From positions 1 to 64,000 of the forward strand of contig NZ_PIQA01000013.1 in the NCBI RefSeq assembly GCF_003987095.1: a stretch of 64,000 nucleotides of DNA, written 5' to 3'. Below, in pieces: positions 55,909-64,000 of the stretch; within the stretch, counting starts at the first letter, position 1, and every line of letters starts with the position of its first letter. The DNA is from Idiomarina piscisalsi (GTDB lineage: Bacteria > Pseudomonadota > Gammaproteobacteria > Enterobacterales > Alteromonadaceae). The notes beneath the pieces are model-generated. The model was given only the letters and a program-made list of their open reading frames with translations, did not search any database and had not been told where the DNA came from. The position numbers and the translations under genes were made by a program.

Positions 55909-57053
55909 TAGTTTGCTCCCTCACTTTGCAGAGACTCTCGCAGTGGTGTCTTCTTTTCTTTTGCGGCTTTTACGGTTCGCGAGCCCCAAATCAAGAAACC
56001 GGTAATGGACATGCCGGACAGTATCAGCCCGAAAATGAACCAAATGGCTTTAGTCCAAATACCACCAATAGTCCCGTAGTGAAGTGGGTCAACAATATGC
56101 TGAATGGTCTGTAATGCACCCATGGTTTCGGGGGTCGTTTCGCTTGCTATCTCGCCGGTCCATGGGTTTATGTTGACGCGGTAAGAGTAGTCATCGAAGA
56201 ACACTGTGTCGCCGCCGCCGATAATTTTGAACATGTCGCGATTATGCTCCGGCATCATAATGTAGCTTGGGCGGAACTCCGGAAAACGCTCTTCGGTTGT
56301 TTTCATAGCGTCAGCAAAGGTTACTGGCGGTTCAGCTTTCTCGCCAAGTGGTATGTCAGAAGTTTCCACTAACGGCGGATGAGCCTCAATATCTATGTCG
56401 GCGTGCCACATAACCTGCTGAGTAAAGTACCAAAGGCCGGTTAGGCTCATGACAATAAGGAACCAAATTGACCATGCTCCGCCGTGTTTGTGCAAGTCGG
56501 TAAGCAATGTCTTTTTGCCTTGTTTCGCACGGATCTTCGGTTGTGTATAAGCGCGCCAAAAGCGCTTATAAATAACAAGCCCAGTAACCAAAGCGCCAAT
56601 CATTACAAATGACATGGCGGAAACTAGGTAGTAACCCACGCTGTAGCTGCTTTGCCATGGGAATAACAGCCAACCGTGCAGTGAACGCATGAAGTTAATA
56701 AAGGTAATGCCTTGGTTAACTTCCTGAATCTCACCAGTGTATTGGTTTACATAAGCAATGCCCGATGGAATGGTCTCGGTCGAAAAAATAACGGCATTAA
56801 TGAGATAAGGCTCAAAGGTCATGACCGTTGTAATGTTGGCTGACGGATATGCGTTCTGCACCGTCGCAACTAACTCAGAAATAGGCTGAGCGGCTAAGTC
56901 ATTCGGGTTAACCGCGCGCGCATTTTCGTTAAATAGCCAGGTTAATTCGTGGCTGAATACCGCTATGGTTCCTGTAATGCAGATAAAACAAAACAGGATC
57001 CAAATAGGTAATGAGCACCATCCGTGCAGTTTGAACCATTGCCGTTGAGTCAT
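55908..57053 (-). CDS. PepSY-TM iron-regulated membrane protein
   Basis: A 381-residue protein with four helices (about 15-38, 143-165, 192-214 and 345-368) and PepSY domains between them (YPSANITTVMTFEPY; INPWTGEIASETTPE). PepSY-TM proteins sit in siderophore clusters and some reduce ferric siderophores. Membrane His (KLHGWCSLP, MRSLHGWLLF, LHKHGGAWS) may hold haem. First gene of the minus-strand iron cluster, behind a palindromic Fur-like site. Confidence 0.88.
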   Translation of the reverse strand: MTQRQWFKLHGWCSLPIWILFCFICITGTIAVFSHELTWLFNENARAVNPNDLAAQPISELVATVQNAYPSANITTVMTFEPYLINAVIFSTETIPSGIAYVNQYTGEIQEVNQGITFINFMRSLHGWLLFPWQSSYSVGYYLVSAMSFVMIGALVTGLVIYKRFWRAYTQPKIRAKQGKKTLLTDLHKHGGAWSIWFLIVMSLTGLWYFTQQVMWHADIDIEAHPPLVETSDIPLGEKAEPPVTFADAMKTTEERFPEFRPSYIMMPEHNRDMFKIIGGGDTVFFDDYSYRVNINPWTGEIASETTPETMGALQTIQHIVDPLHYGTIGGIWTKAIWFIFGLILSGMSITGFLIWGSRTVKAAKEKKTPLRESLQSEGAN

Positions 57054-57094
57054 TCTTTTCTACTCTCTAAAAAACTTTCCGCAAATGATATTGC

Positions 57095-57113
57095 TAATAG
57101 GAACTATTATCAA
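57095..57113. promoter_or_regulatory. palindromic Fur-like site before the PepSY gene
   Basis: TAATAG-GAA-CTATTA (57095-57109) is a perfect palindrome, extended to TATTATCAA on the right. The right half fits the Fur arm ATTATCA exactly but the left half is poor, so Fur control is likely rather than certain. It lies 42 bases upstream of the start. Confidence 0.5.
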
Positions 57114-57200
57114 ATGCATTTTTATTTGAGCGTTTAATGGTTTGCTAAGACATCGGCAAATTGCTATAAATGCGCGCAAATTTTCTATGAACCCAGCTAT

Positions 57201-58124
57201 ATGAGTCAGTCTTCGAATATCGTTGTTATGGTGCGCCCGCATCACTTTGCATCGAACCCGGAAACTATGGGTGACAATGCGTTTCAGTCGCTAGCGAAAG
57301 ACGGCGTTAACGTTGCTGAAGCGGCTTACAACGAAGTGACTGAAGCGGTCAGTAAGCTGCGTGAGTATGGTGTTCAGGCGCACTTATTCGAGGATGAAAC
57401 CACAGAAACACCTGACTCGGTATTTCCCAACAACTGGTTCAGTACTCATGCCTCCGGCGAGCTGGTTTTATACCCTATGTATTGTGAAAACCGTCGCAAA
57501 GAGCGTCGTCCGGACATTATTGAATTTCTTCGTAATGAATATGGCTATCAACAGCTTATTGATTTAAGCGCGCAGGAAAATGACGGTGTGTTTCTGGAAG
57601 GCACAGGGTCTATTGTGTTCGACCATGAACATAAGCTAGCTTATGCCGCCCGATCTAAGCGTATGCACGAAAGTGCGCTGAAAGCGCTTTGCCTAAAACT
57701 GAATTACGAACCTGTGGCGTTCAATGCCACCAGCCGAGACGGCAAGCCGGTGTATCACACCAATGTGCTTATGGCCGTTGGTAGTGAGTTTGTCATGGCA
57801 TCCGCTGAGATGATTCGTGATGACAAAGAGCGGCGCCGGTTTATGGATACGGTTGCAGCAAGTGGTAAAGAGCTGGTGCAGTTAACTGAAGATCAAATAG
57901 AGCACTTTGCAGGTAATACTCTGGAGTTAGAGGCAGATGAGCGCAAATTACTGGTTATTTCTGCAACCGCTTATAACGCTTTAAGTGCCGATCAGATCCA
58001 AAAACTGGAGAAATGGGCGACGTTAGTGCCCATCAAAGTACCGACCATCGAGCTGGGCGGCGGTTCTATTCGGTGTATGTTAGCGCAGGTTTTTGTGCCT
58101 GAATTTTGTCGCGAAACCCCGTAA
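57201..58124 (+). CDS. ctlX: CtlX-type citrulline/arginine deiminase-fold hydrolase
   Basis: A 307-residue guanidino-group hydrolase. It has the deiminase-fold catalytic set: Asp in PDSVFPNNWFSTH, the Glu-containing EGTGSIVFD, His in YHTNVLMAV and Cys in GGGSIRCMLAQ. It lies beside, but on the strand opposite to, the PepSY genes. Named after the CtlX citrulline-use family; the exact substrate is inferred. Confidence 0.87.
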   Translation: MSQSSNIVVMVRPHHFASNPETMGDNAFQSLAKDGVNVAEAAYNEVTEAVSKLREYGVQAHLFEDETTETPDSVFPNNWFSTHASGELVLYPMYCENRRKERRPDIIEFLRNEYGYQQLIDLSAQENDGVFLEGTGSIVFDHEHKLAYAARSKRMHESALKALCLKLNYEPVAFNATSRDGKPVYHTNVLMAVGSEFVMASAEMIRDDKERRRFMDTVAASGKELVQLTEDQIEHFAGNTLELEADERKLLVISATAYNALSADQIQKLEKWATLVPIKVPTIELGGGSIRCMLAQVFVPEFCRETP

Positions 58125-58157
58125 ACTTAAGCTTTAAAATTAATAAGAGCTTCCGCC

Positions 58158-58991
58158 GTGATACAACCGTTTGACCAACTCATTTGTCCCTTAGATAAAC
58201 AGCCTTTGCAGCTGAATGAGCGTACGTGGTGCTGCGACAATGGTCATAGCTTTGATATTGCGAAGCAAGGTTACGTCAACTTGTTGCCGGTACAGAATAA
58301 ACGCTCGAAAGACCCCGGTGACAGCAAAGCGATGGTGCAGGCAAGGCGGGAATACTTGAATAAAGGTTACTACCAGCCGCTGGCGCAGGCATTAGCTGAT
58401 ACAGTGTTAGCAATGGGCTCACAGGCTTTACTCGATGCGGGCTGCGGTGAAGGGTATTACTTGCGCTATCTCGTTGAACAGGCCGAGCAACAAGGTGCAG
58501 AGTTAAGTGTGGCCGCTTTGGATATTTCAAAATGGGCGGTACAGACAGCCGCAAAGCAAGATAAGCGCTTGAGCTGGATGGTAGCATCTAATAACGCGAT
58601 TCCGTTGGCAGACAATAGCGTCGATACTATTTTGTGCGTGTTTGGCTTCCCTGTTGAAGCTGAGTTTAAACGGGTTTTAGAACCTGGTGGTCGATTAATT
58701 ATGGTTGATCCGGCTTCTGAGCATTTAATCGAACTCAAACGAATAATTTACCCAGAAATAAAAGCAAAATCCGAACACTTACCAGTCTCTGAAAAAGGTT
58801 GGGTTTTGTCATCAGAAGAGAGAATCAGCTTTAAAGTTGAGTTGCCTGATACTGAAGCCGTACATGACCTACTCACCATGACACCACACCTCTACCGCGC
58901 CAGTAAAGAAGGCAGAGAACGGGCAGAAAAGCTACAATGCTTGACCATAACAGCTGATGTATGGGTACGTGTTTTTAGTTTAACGTCTTAG
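58158..58991 (+). CDS. rlmA: 23S rRNA (guanine-N1) methyltransferase RlmA
   Basis: A 277-residue enzyme methylating G745 of 23S rRNA. An N-terminal zinc finger (LICPLD, WCCDNGHSF) is followed by QGYVNLLPVQ, the SAM motif LLDAGCGEGYYL and FGFPVEAEFKRVL. The start is a GTG. It may be co-transcribed with ctlX (33 bases). Confidence 0.92.
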   Translation: MIQPFDQLICPLDKQPLQLNERTWCCDNGHSFDIAKQGYVNLLPVQNKRSKDPGDSKAMVQARREYLNKGYYQPLAQALADTVLAMGSQALLDAGCGEGYYLRYLVEQAEQQGAELSVAALDISKWAVQTAAKQDKRLSWMVASNNAIPLADNSVDTILCVFGFPVEAEFKRVLEPGGRLIMVDPASEHLIELKRIIYPEIKAKSEHLPVSEKGWVLSSEERISFKVELPDTEAVHDLLTMTPHLYRASKEGRERAEKLQCLTITADVWVRVFSLTS

Positions 58992-59087
58992 AGTCGGTAA
59001 TCGACTATAAAACGTTACGCTATTCGCTGACGATATTTAGCGGCTGACTTTATATGCTTTCCTATTTTTACAGAGGGAAGCTGATGC

Positions 59088-59324
59088 ATGCCAACAGTGC
59101 TAAGGATTGGTGCTTACCGTTTTTTCTTTTATAGTAATGAAAGTGGCGAGCCGGCGCATATTCATGTGCAACGCGAGAGTAAACTTGCGAAGTTTTGGCT
59201 TAAGCCCGTTTTGATGAGTAGCTCGGTTGGCTTTTCATCTTTTGAGCTTAGGCGAATACAGAAAATTGTCGTTCAACATAAAAAAGAGCTTCTGGAGGCT
59301 TGGGATGAATACTTTAGAAATTGA
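59088..59324 (+). CDS. DUF4160 protein
   Basis: A 78-residue basic protein with the DUF4160 signature FFYSNESGEPAHIHVQ and a final helix. AGAGGGAAG lies about 8 bases upstream. It overlaps the DUF2442 gene by 20 bases. The pair is seen in many bacteria and resembles a toxin-antitoxin unit in size and overlap, but toxicity is not shown here. Confidence 0.82.
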   Translation: MPTVLRIGAYRFFFYSNESGEPAHIHVQRESKLAKFWLKPVLMSSSVGFSSFELRRIQKIVVQHKKELLEAWDEYFRN

Positions 59325-59544
59325 TCGCCACCCTGTTGCAGTGAATGTATCTGTTACCGAAGCTGCGCTCGAAGTTGAACTGGCTGACGGACGTAAAATT
59401 TCGGCTCCCATTGTTTGGTTTCCTCGCTTGGAAGCTGCCACGGAAGAAGAACGTAATGATTGGCAATTATTAGGCAACGGCCAGGGCATCCATTGGCCAC
59501 GTTTGGACGAAGATATCAGTGTGCTTGGGCTTTTAAGCACCTAA
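59305..59544 (+). CDS. DUF2442 protein
   Basis: A 79-residue acidic protein: VTEAALEVELADGRKISAPI, WFPRLEAATEEER and HWPRLDEDISV mark DUF2442. The ATG at 59305 has GGAGG 6 bases before it. The opposite charge to its partner and the 20-base overlap suggest the two proteins bind each other. Confidence 0.85.
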   Translation: MNTLEIDRHPVAVNVSVTEAALEVELADGRKISAPIVWFPRLEAATEEERNDWQLLGNGQGIHWPRLDEDISVLGLLST

Positions 59545-59547
59545 CCC

Positions 59548-60681
59548 ATGTGCGCTGTTGTTCATTCTACAATAACGTCAATACCTAAGGCGGACTGGAA
59601 CGGGTTGTTCAACAGTGACTATCCGTTTACGCAATATGATTTCCTGTTGGCGCTTGAGCAGGGGGGTAGTCTTGGGCCGCAGCGTGGCTGGTTGCCCCAG
59701 TATGTTGCGGTACATGATAACAGTGACAAACTGGTCGCCATTATGCCGTGGTTTAAAAAGACGCATTCCTATGGTGAATATTTGTTTGACTGGGCGTTTG
59801 CTGAAGCCTACGAGCGTTATGGTTTTCAGTATTACCCAAAACTTATCAACGCCATACCTTTTACCCCGTGTCAGGGACCTCGTTTGGCTACTGCCGAGAG
59901 CGTTAATGCTGCTGATGTTCTACCGGTTATTGAATCGGCGTTGATGCAGGAGCACGATGTCAGCAATTTGCAATGTCTGTACGTTGAGCCGAATGTAAGC
60001 GAGGCACTGGCAGAAGAGGGCTGGTGGCAGCGCTTTGATATCCAATTCCTCTGGCAGAACCGGGGTTATAGTTCCTTTGACGACTTTCTCGGGGCTTTAG
60101 TGTCACGCAAGCGCAAGTCCATACGCAAAGAGCGGCAGAAAGTGTCGGAGCAAAATGTCGAAATGCGAACCTTGCATGGCAACGAATTAACTGCAGATTT
60201 CTGGCATCAGTTCATTGTGTTCTATCAGCGAACTTACTTAAAACGCTCAGGTCATGGTGGTTATTTAACTCCGGCGACATTTGAGCTTTGGGGTAAGTTA
60301 TTGGCGGAACATATTGTCGTGTTTGCGGCTTACCGAAATGATGAAATGCTCGCAGCGTCACTGTGCTTCAAAAGTGAAAACACACTTTATGGACGCTGCT
60401 GGGGCTGTCAGGAGGAGCTTGAATTTCTGCATTTTGAGGCCTGTTATTATCGGGGCATTGACTACTGCATTAACCATAACCTTAGCTACTTTGACGCTGG
60501 CGCACAGGGCGAACATAAGCTGCACCGAGGCTTTGAGCCGGTGCTTCGTGAAGGCTTTTACCGGTTTATGCCGTCCCCTCTTAACGACGCTATTGAACAG
60601 TACTGCCGGGATGAAAGCACCGCGTTACGCGAACATCTAAAAACATTACGAACCTATTTGCCTTATAAAGACCGCGGTTAA
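59548..60681 (+). CDS. FemAB-like (DUF482) acyltransferase-fold protein
   Basis: A 377-residue cytosolic protein of the PF04339 group, with two GNAT folds as in peptidoglycan-modifying FemAB enzymes. Conserved blocks are FTPCQGPR, SRKRKSIRKERQK, RSGHGGYLTP and the ending DAGAQGEHKLHRGF. No acceptor is known. It follows DUF2442 by 3 bases but is a housekeeping-type gene; it converges with the SLC13 gene. Confidence 0.85.
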   Translation: MCAVVHSTITSIPKADWNGLFNSDYPFTQYDFLLALEQGGSLGPQRGWLPQYVAVHDNSDKLVAIMPWFKKTHSYGEYLFDWAFAEAYERYGFQYYPKLINAIPFTPCQGPRLATAESVNAADVLPVIESALMQEHDVSNLQCLYVEPNVSEALAEEGWWQRFDIQFLWQNRGYSSFDDFLGALVSRKRKSIRKERQKVSEQNVEMRTLHGNELTADFWHQFIVFYQRTYLKRSGHGGYLTPATFELWGKLLAEHIVVFAAYRNDEMLAASLCFKSENTLYGRCWGCQEELEFLHFEACYYRGIDYCINHNLSYFDAGAQGEHKLHRGFEPVLREGFYRFMPSPLNDAIEQYCRDESTALREHLKTLRTYLPYKDRG

Positions 60682-62453
60682 TACAGCGGCCACACCAGCA
60701 ATATCATGACTAGAGCCACGGCGGCGACAATCAACGACAAGGGCAGGCCAAGTCGCCAGTAGTCACTGAAGTTATAACCGCCCGGTCCCATTACTAAAAT
60801 GTTCGACTGGTGGCCTATTGGCGTCAGGAATGGAACGGCAGCACCTATAGCGACGGCCATTAAAAAGGGATCGATACTGGCGGCGAAGCTGTTCGCCATG
60901 CTTATGCCGATAGGTGCCATAAGTACGGCGGCAGCAGCGTTATTAACGATATTCGACAGCAACATGGTAACAACCAGCAGCAAGCCAACGGCAACAAATT
61001 CAGGCGCGCCAGAACTGATATAAAGCACCCCGTTGGCAATGGTATCGGCAGCACCGCTGCGCTCTAACGCTGAACCCAGCGGTATGGTTGCGCCCAGCAG
61101 CACAATAATAGGCCAGTCGATAGCGTCATATAGCTCTCGCAGGGGCAGAATATTGGTAACAACCATAAGCCCGGCGGCGAGCGAGAAGGCGACGGGCACC
61201 GAGAGTAACCCAAAGGCGGCTGATAAAATCGTTGCGGCAAAAATACCCAGTGGCAACATCAGTTGCTTAGAAGAGCCAATGCGCAGGCTTCGCTGAGCCA
61301 ACGGGAAACAGCCAAAGCGCTGAAATACGTCATTCAATATTTCGGCGTCGCCCTGAAGTAACAGCACGTCTCCCGGTTTGAAACGAATGTTACCGAGCGC
61401 TGTCCCCAGTTTTTGACCTTCCCGCGCTACCCCAAGCACATTGATGCCGTAGCGGCTACGCAGTTTAATGTCAGCGGCCGAGCGTCCTATCAGGCGTGAG
61501 TCGTGACCAACAATACCTTCAATAACGGTAATGTCGTCTGACTTCAAAAAGCGCTCATCAATTTTCTCTTCAGCGTTGAGCTCTAAACCGGTTCCGTCAA
61601 TAACGTGCTGAATGGTTTCAGCGTTAGCCTCGACAATTAACACGTCTTCCGCTCTGAGTCTTAAATACCGAGCCGGAGCCGACCATCTCTTTTCACCACG
61701 CTGCAAGGCTGCAATGACAAAGTCGTCCTCGCTGCGGTTCTCCAGCTCGTAGAGCGTTTCGCCAATAAACCCAGACTCCTTCGGAACATACAATTCGGTA
61801 AGATAACTGCTGACATCATAAAGCGATGCTGATTTCGATTTACCACTTTTCTCAGGAACCAGCCAGTGGCTTAGAAACCACATAAACAATAGGCCGGCAA
61901 CGGCAATACTCAAGCCCACAGGGGTAAACTCGAAAATGCCAAAGGACTCGCCCATGGCTTCGCGTCGAATGTCCGCAATAATGATATTGGGCGGTGTACC
62001 GACCATGGTTATGGTCCCGCCGAGTAGCGAACCAAACGCCATTGGCATGAGCAGTTTAGAGGGGTTATTGCCGCTGGCACGGGCCAGTTGCAGTGCGACG
62101 GGAATCATTATGGCCATGGTACCGGTATTACTGATAAACGCTGAACAGACGGTCGTGACAGATGTGAGCGCTATCATTTGAATCCAGCGTTTGTCGCCAA
62201 CTTTTTTCATGCCGGCCGCAAGAGCATCGACAACACCGGAGCGCCATAGCGCATGACTGATAATAAGAACGGCGGCGACGGTAATAACCGCAGCATTGCC
62301 GAAACCGCTGAAAACCTCAGCCGCCGGAACTAGGCCGAGAACGGCGGCCGACAGAAGCGCCATCATGGCAACCAGGTCATAACGCCATTTATCAATGACA
62401 AATAAAGCCAGCATTGCCAGCAAGATAATACCAATGAGCCATTGATCCAGCAT
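60678..62453 (-). CDS. SLC13-type permease with two TrkA-C domains
   Basis: A 591-residue inner-membrane protein. Two halves each of about five or six helices carry the pore motifs FISNTGTMAIMIP and NIVNNAAAAVLMAP, and between them lie two cytoplasmic TrkA-C domains (about 205-300 and 305-375) that bind a regulatory nucleotide or ion. Members take up sulfate, dicarboxylates or other anions. The substrate is not readable. Confidence 0.9.
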   Translation of the reverse strand: MLDQWLIGIILLAMLALFVIDKWRYDLVAMMALLSAAVLGLVPAAEVFSGFGNAAVITVAAVLIISHALWRSGVVDALAAGMKKVGDKRWIQMIALTSVTTVCSAFISNTGTMAIMIPVALQLARASGNNPSKLLMPMAFGSLLGGTITMVGTPPNIIIADIRREAMGESFGIFEFTPVGLSIAVAGLLFMWFLSHWLVPEKSGKSKSASLYDVSSYLTELYVPKESGFIGETLYELENRSEDDFVIAALQRGEKRWSAPARYLRLRAEDVLIVEANAETIQHVIDGTGLELNAEEKIDERFLKSDDITVIEGIVGHDSRLIGRSAADIKLRSRYGINVLGVAREGQKLGTALGNIRFKPGDVLLLQGDAEILNDVFQRFGCFPLAQRSLRIGSSKQLMLPLGIFAATILSAAFGLLSVPVAFSLAAGLMVVTNILPLRELYDAIDWPIIVLLGATIPLGSALERSGAADTIANGVLYISSGAPEFVAVGLLLVVTMLLSNIVNNAAAAVLMAPIGISMANSFAASIDPFLMAVAIGAAVPFLTPIGHQSNILVMGPGGYNFSDYWRLGLPLSLIVAAVALVMILLVWPLY

Positions 62454-62530
62454 ACAAAGCCCGCCGTTTACTATTTATACAGTGAACATTGCATAAGATA
62501 CGATCGGGTGCAATATTTAGATGATACGGT

Positions 62531-62566
62531 GGTAGCCTGATGCTATTGCATCAGGTGAGAGCTACC
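62531..62566 (+). repeat. REP-like element, left arm of an inverted pair
   Basis: A hairpin of perfect CCTGATGC/GCATCAGG (62536-62543, 62548-62555) with loop TATT is framed by GGTAGC (62531) and GCTACC (62561). Followed by TTTTT. Its opening GGTAGCCTGA is identical to that of the recD element. Confidence 0.8.
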
Positions 62567-62578
62567 TTTTTAAAGTGG

Positions 62579-62604
62579 CACCTGACGCAATAGCGTCGGG
62601 CTAC
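62579..62604 (-). repeat. REP-like element, right arm of the inverted pair
   Basis: CCTGACGC and GCGTCGGG (one mismatch) flank AATA, ending GGGCTAC. It is the reverse-orientation partner of 62531-62566, 12 bases apart, giving a REPIN-like doublet upstream of the Vgb-like gene. Confidence 0.8.
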
Positions 62605-62623
62605 ACGAGATGGAGGCATAACG

Positions 62624-63649
62624 ATGAAGTACCTTAGTTTAGCAAGTGCAGTAGTCGTTGGCCTGGCGGGATTAAGCAGTGCGCTGGCAAACAGTGATGA
62701 TCATAAAGAAACTGGATTGGCAAACGCTGACATCCAGGAATGGCAGGTGCCGTGGGAGGACTCCCGGCCTCGTGACCCTTGGGTGCATGACGGCACGGTC
62801 TGGTTTGTTGGTCAGGGAAGCCACTACGTAGCAACCTTTAATCCGGAAACAGAGGAATTCAAACGCTACGACTTGCCTGACGGTGCAGGGCCTCACACCG
62901 TTATTGTCGATGACAGGGGCGCCTGGTACGCCGGGAACCTAAAAGAACACATAGGCCTTATTGATCCAGGCACTGGCGATATTAAGCAATTTGAATTACC
63001 AGGTAGCGGCCCTAAAGACAGCCACACAATGGACTTCACCGCAGCTGGCGACATTTGGTTTACGGTTCAGGGCGGTAATCAAATCGGCTTTTTAGAGACG
63101 ACTGGCGGCGAAATGATGCTGTGGGATGTACCGACAGACTCTGCAAGACCTTATGGCCTCATTGTTGAAAATGACCGACCCTGGGCGACGTTGTTTGGTA
63201 CGAATAAACTCGCAACCGTCGAGAATGGCAAATTAAAAGAGTTTGAACTGGATAGAGAAAAGTCGCGACCTCGTCGCCTGGGTATGACCGATGACGGAAC
63301 GCTTTGGTATGTCGATTATAACCAGGGGTATGTCGGTAGCTACGATCCGGTAACTGGCGACAACAAAGACTGGCGTGCACCTGCTGCCGGTAATTCTCGT
63401 CCATACGGTATGGCAGTTGACAAGCGCAATGACGTTTGGTTTGTCGAAACGGGTGTGCAGCCGAACCGCTTAGTGGGTTTTGACACAGAAACCCACGAAT
63501 TTTCAGAGCCTATCGAGCTAGAAAGTGGCGGCGGTACCGTTCGTCACATGTTCTATGACGAAAGCACCGATTCCATTTGGTTTGGTACCGACGCCAATAC
63601 GCTGGGCGTGGTCCGCTTAAGCGAACCCCCCGTTGTTACAGCCGATTAA
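62624..63649 (+). CDS. exported Vgb-like beta-propeller (streptogramin-lyase fold)
   Basis: A 341-residue protein with a signal peptide (ends SSALA). Repeated blades (DPWVHDGTVWFVGQ, PHTVIVDDRGAWYAG, SHTMDFTAAGDIWFT, RPYGMAVDKRNDVWFVE) form a propeller of the virginiamycin B lyase type. Environmental Vgb-like proteins usually have no drug role, so resistance should not be assumed. GGAGG lies upstream of the ATG. It meets the DUF4198 gene end to end. Confidence 0.82.
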   Translation: MKYLSLASAVVVGLAGLSSALANSDDHKETGLANADIQEWQVPWEDSRPRDPWVHDGTVWFVGQGSHYVATFNPETEEFKRYDLPDGAGPHTVIVDDRGAWYAGNLKEHIGLIDPGTGDIKQFELPGSGPKDSHTMDFTAAGDIWFTVQGGNQIGFLETTGGEMMLWDVPTDSARPYGLIVENDRPWATLFGTNKLATVENGKLKEFELDREKSRPRRLGMTDDGTLWYVDYNQGYVGSYDPVTGDNKDWRAPAAGNSRPYGMAVDKRNDVWFVETGVQPNRLVGFDTETHEFSEPIELESGGGTVRHMFYDESTDSIWFGTDANTLGVVRLSEPPVVTAD

Positions 63650-64000
63650 TTACATCGGCAACACTTCTAAAACGGCAACATAAGAGCCCTGGCGTTTGGT
63701 CGCTGGGGCTTTTCCGTTGTTATCCGCGTACTCAGCTTCTAACCAATACATGCCAGCTTCATCAACAGAGAAAGTGACTTCGCCTTTTTCGTTGGTTGTC
63801 AGCTTGGTTGGCTCTGAACGATCGCGATACCGTTCACCACCTTTCACCAAGACTAGCTCAGTACCTGCAGCGGCTTTGCCGTCCATCGTGAATTTAAAGG
63901 TAATGTTTTCGCCGGTGTATAAATCGTTAGGGTGCGTTACTGGCTCCAACTCTAAGCCTTTACCGGTTGGACCCAAAGTGTCATAGGTCGGCGCGCCTGA
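63650..64000 (-). CDS. DUF4198 protein, C-terminal part only
   Basis: The last 116 codons of a minus-strand gene that runs off the right edge; no stop interrupts the frame up to base 64000. It has the DUF4198 features HPNDLYTGENITFKFTMDG, ELVLVKGGERYRDR and AGMYWLEAEY, an Ig-like periplasmic fold often tied to metal or nickel uptake. The N-terminus and signal peptide, if any, lie outside. The stop immediately follows the Vgb-like stop. Confidence 0.83.
   Translation of the reverse strand, partial: SGAPTYDTLGPTGKGLELEPVTHPNDLYTGENITFKFTMDGKAAAGTELVLVKGGERYRDRSEPTKLTTNEKGEVTFSVDEAGMYWLEAEYADNNGKAPATKRQGSYVAVLEVLPM

Noticed and set aside
58982-59087. AGTCG-GTAAT-CGACT hairpin after rlmA as a terminator
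   Set aside because: The stem is only 5 bp and no T-tract follows.
62624-63649. Antibiotic resistance by streptogramin lyase
   Set aside because: Most environmental proteins of this fold are not resistance enzymes, and this one carries a signal peptide.
1-64000. tRNA, rRNA, CRISPR or complete IS elements
   Set aside because: No clover-leaf, repeat-spacer array or transposase frame was seen on reading; XerC is the only recombinase and is chromosomal.

Overview
The window reads as a continuous stretch of chromosome from a marine gammaproteobacterium, most likely an Alteromonadales member close to Idiomarina. This rests on gene order and protein character; no database search was possible. GC looks moderate, genes are densely packed on both strands, and no rRNA, tRNA, CRISPR array or complete insertion sequence was seen. 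The first 16 kb keep the ancestral gammaproteobacterial order hemY-hemX-hemD-hemC | lptM-lysA-dapF-DUF484-xerC-yigB-uvrD ... rarD-yigI-recQ. The cyaA and cyaY genes usually found between hemC and lptM are missing. hemD and hemX are one reading frame, and an OsmC-type gene sits between uvrD and rarD.

Layout. 0.2-1.3 kb: cytochrome b561 and YceI. 1.3-5.3 kb: haem synthesis genes (minus strand). 5.4-9.9 kb: lptM, lysine/peptidoglycan precursor genes, XerC and a HAD phosphatase. 10-16 kb: UvrD with a LexA box, OsmC, RarD, a thioesterase and RecQ. 16-19 kb: a membrane GGDEF/EAL protein with degenerate active sites. 19-24 kb: small heat-shock protein, an unknown protein paired with an MscS channel, an ABC exporter, and a small exported protein behind a Fur box, with an FNR-type box between the last two. 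24-32 kb: aldolase-family enzyme, zinc ribbon, DUF885 lipoprotein, a NarL/DesR-type two-component system, a membrane protein, a TPR protein, a diguanylate cyclase and a LysE exporter. 32.7-45 kb: recC-recB-recD, overlapped by a large PLD/helicase/DUF3427 gene. 45-53 kb: esterase, two unknown or HTH genes, a dNTPase (Dgt), ZIP transporter, secreted subtilase, deaminase and QueH. 53-57 kb: a TonB receptor, small membrane protein and PepSY protein under Fur-like sites. 57-64 kb: CtlX, RlmA, a DUF4160-DUF2442 pair, a FemAB-like protein, an SLC13 permease, a Vgb-like beta-propeller and a DUF4198 gene that runs off the right edge.

The observations I rate highest are: (1) a REP-like palindrome family, with a singlet at the left edge, an inverted pair before the Vgb-like gene, and one copy apparently inserted in frame inside recD; (2) a PLD-helicase-DUF3427 gene translationally coupled to recCBD; (3) a ten-codon reading frame before an HTH gene whose last two codons (AGG AGG) are also that gene's Shine-Dalgarno, below a promoter carrying three alternating GTTGT half-sites; (4) a perfect FNR-type box and a strong Fur box in one divergent intergenic region; (5) a 7TM/DISM protein keeping GGDEF and EAL folds but losing key residues in both.
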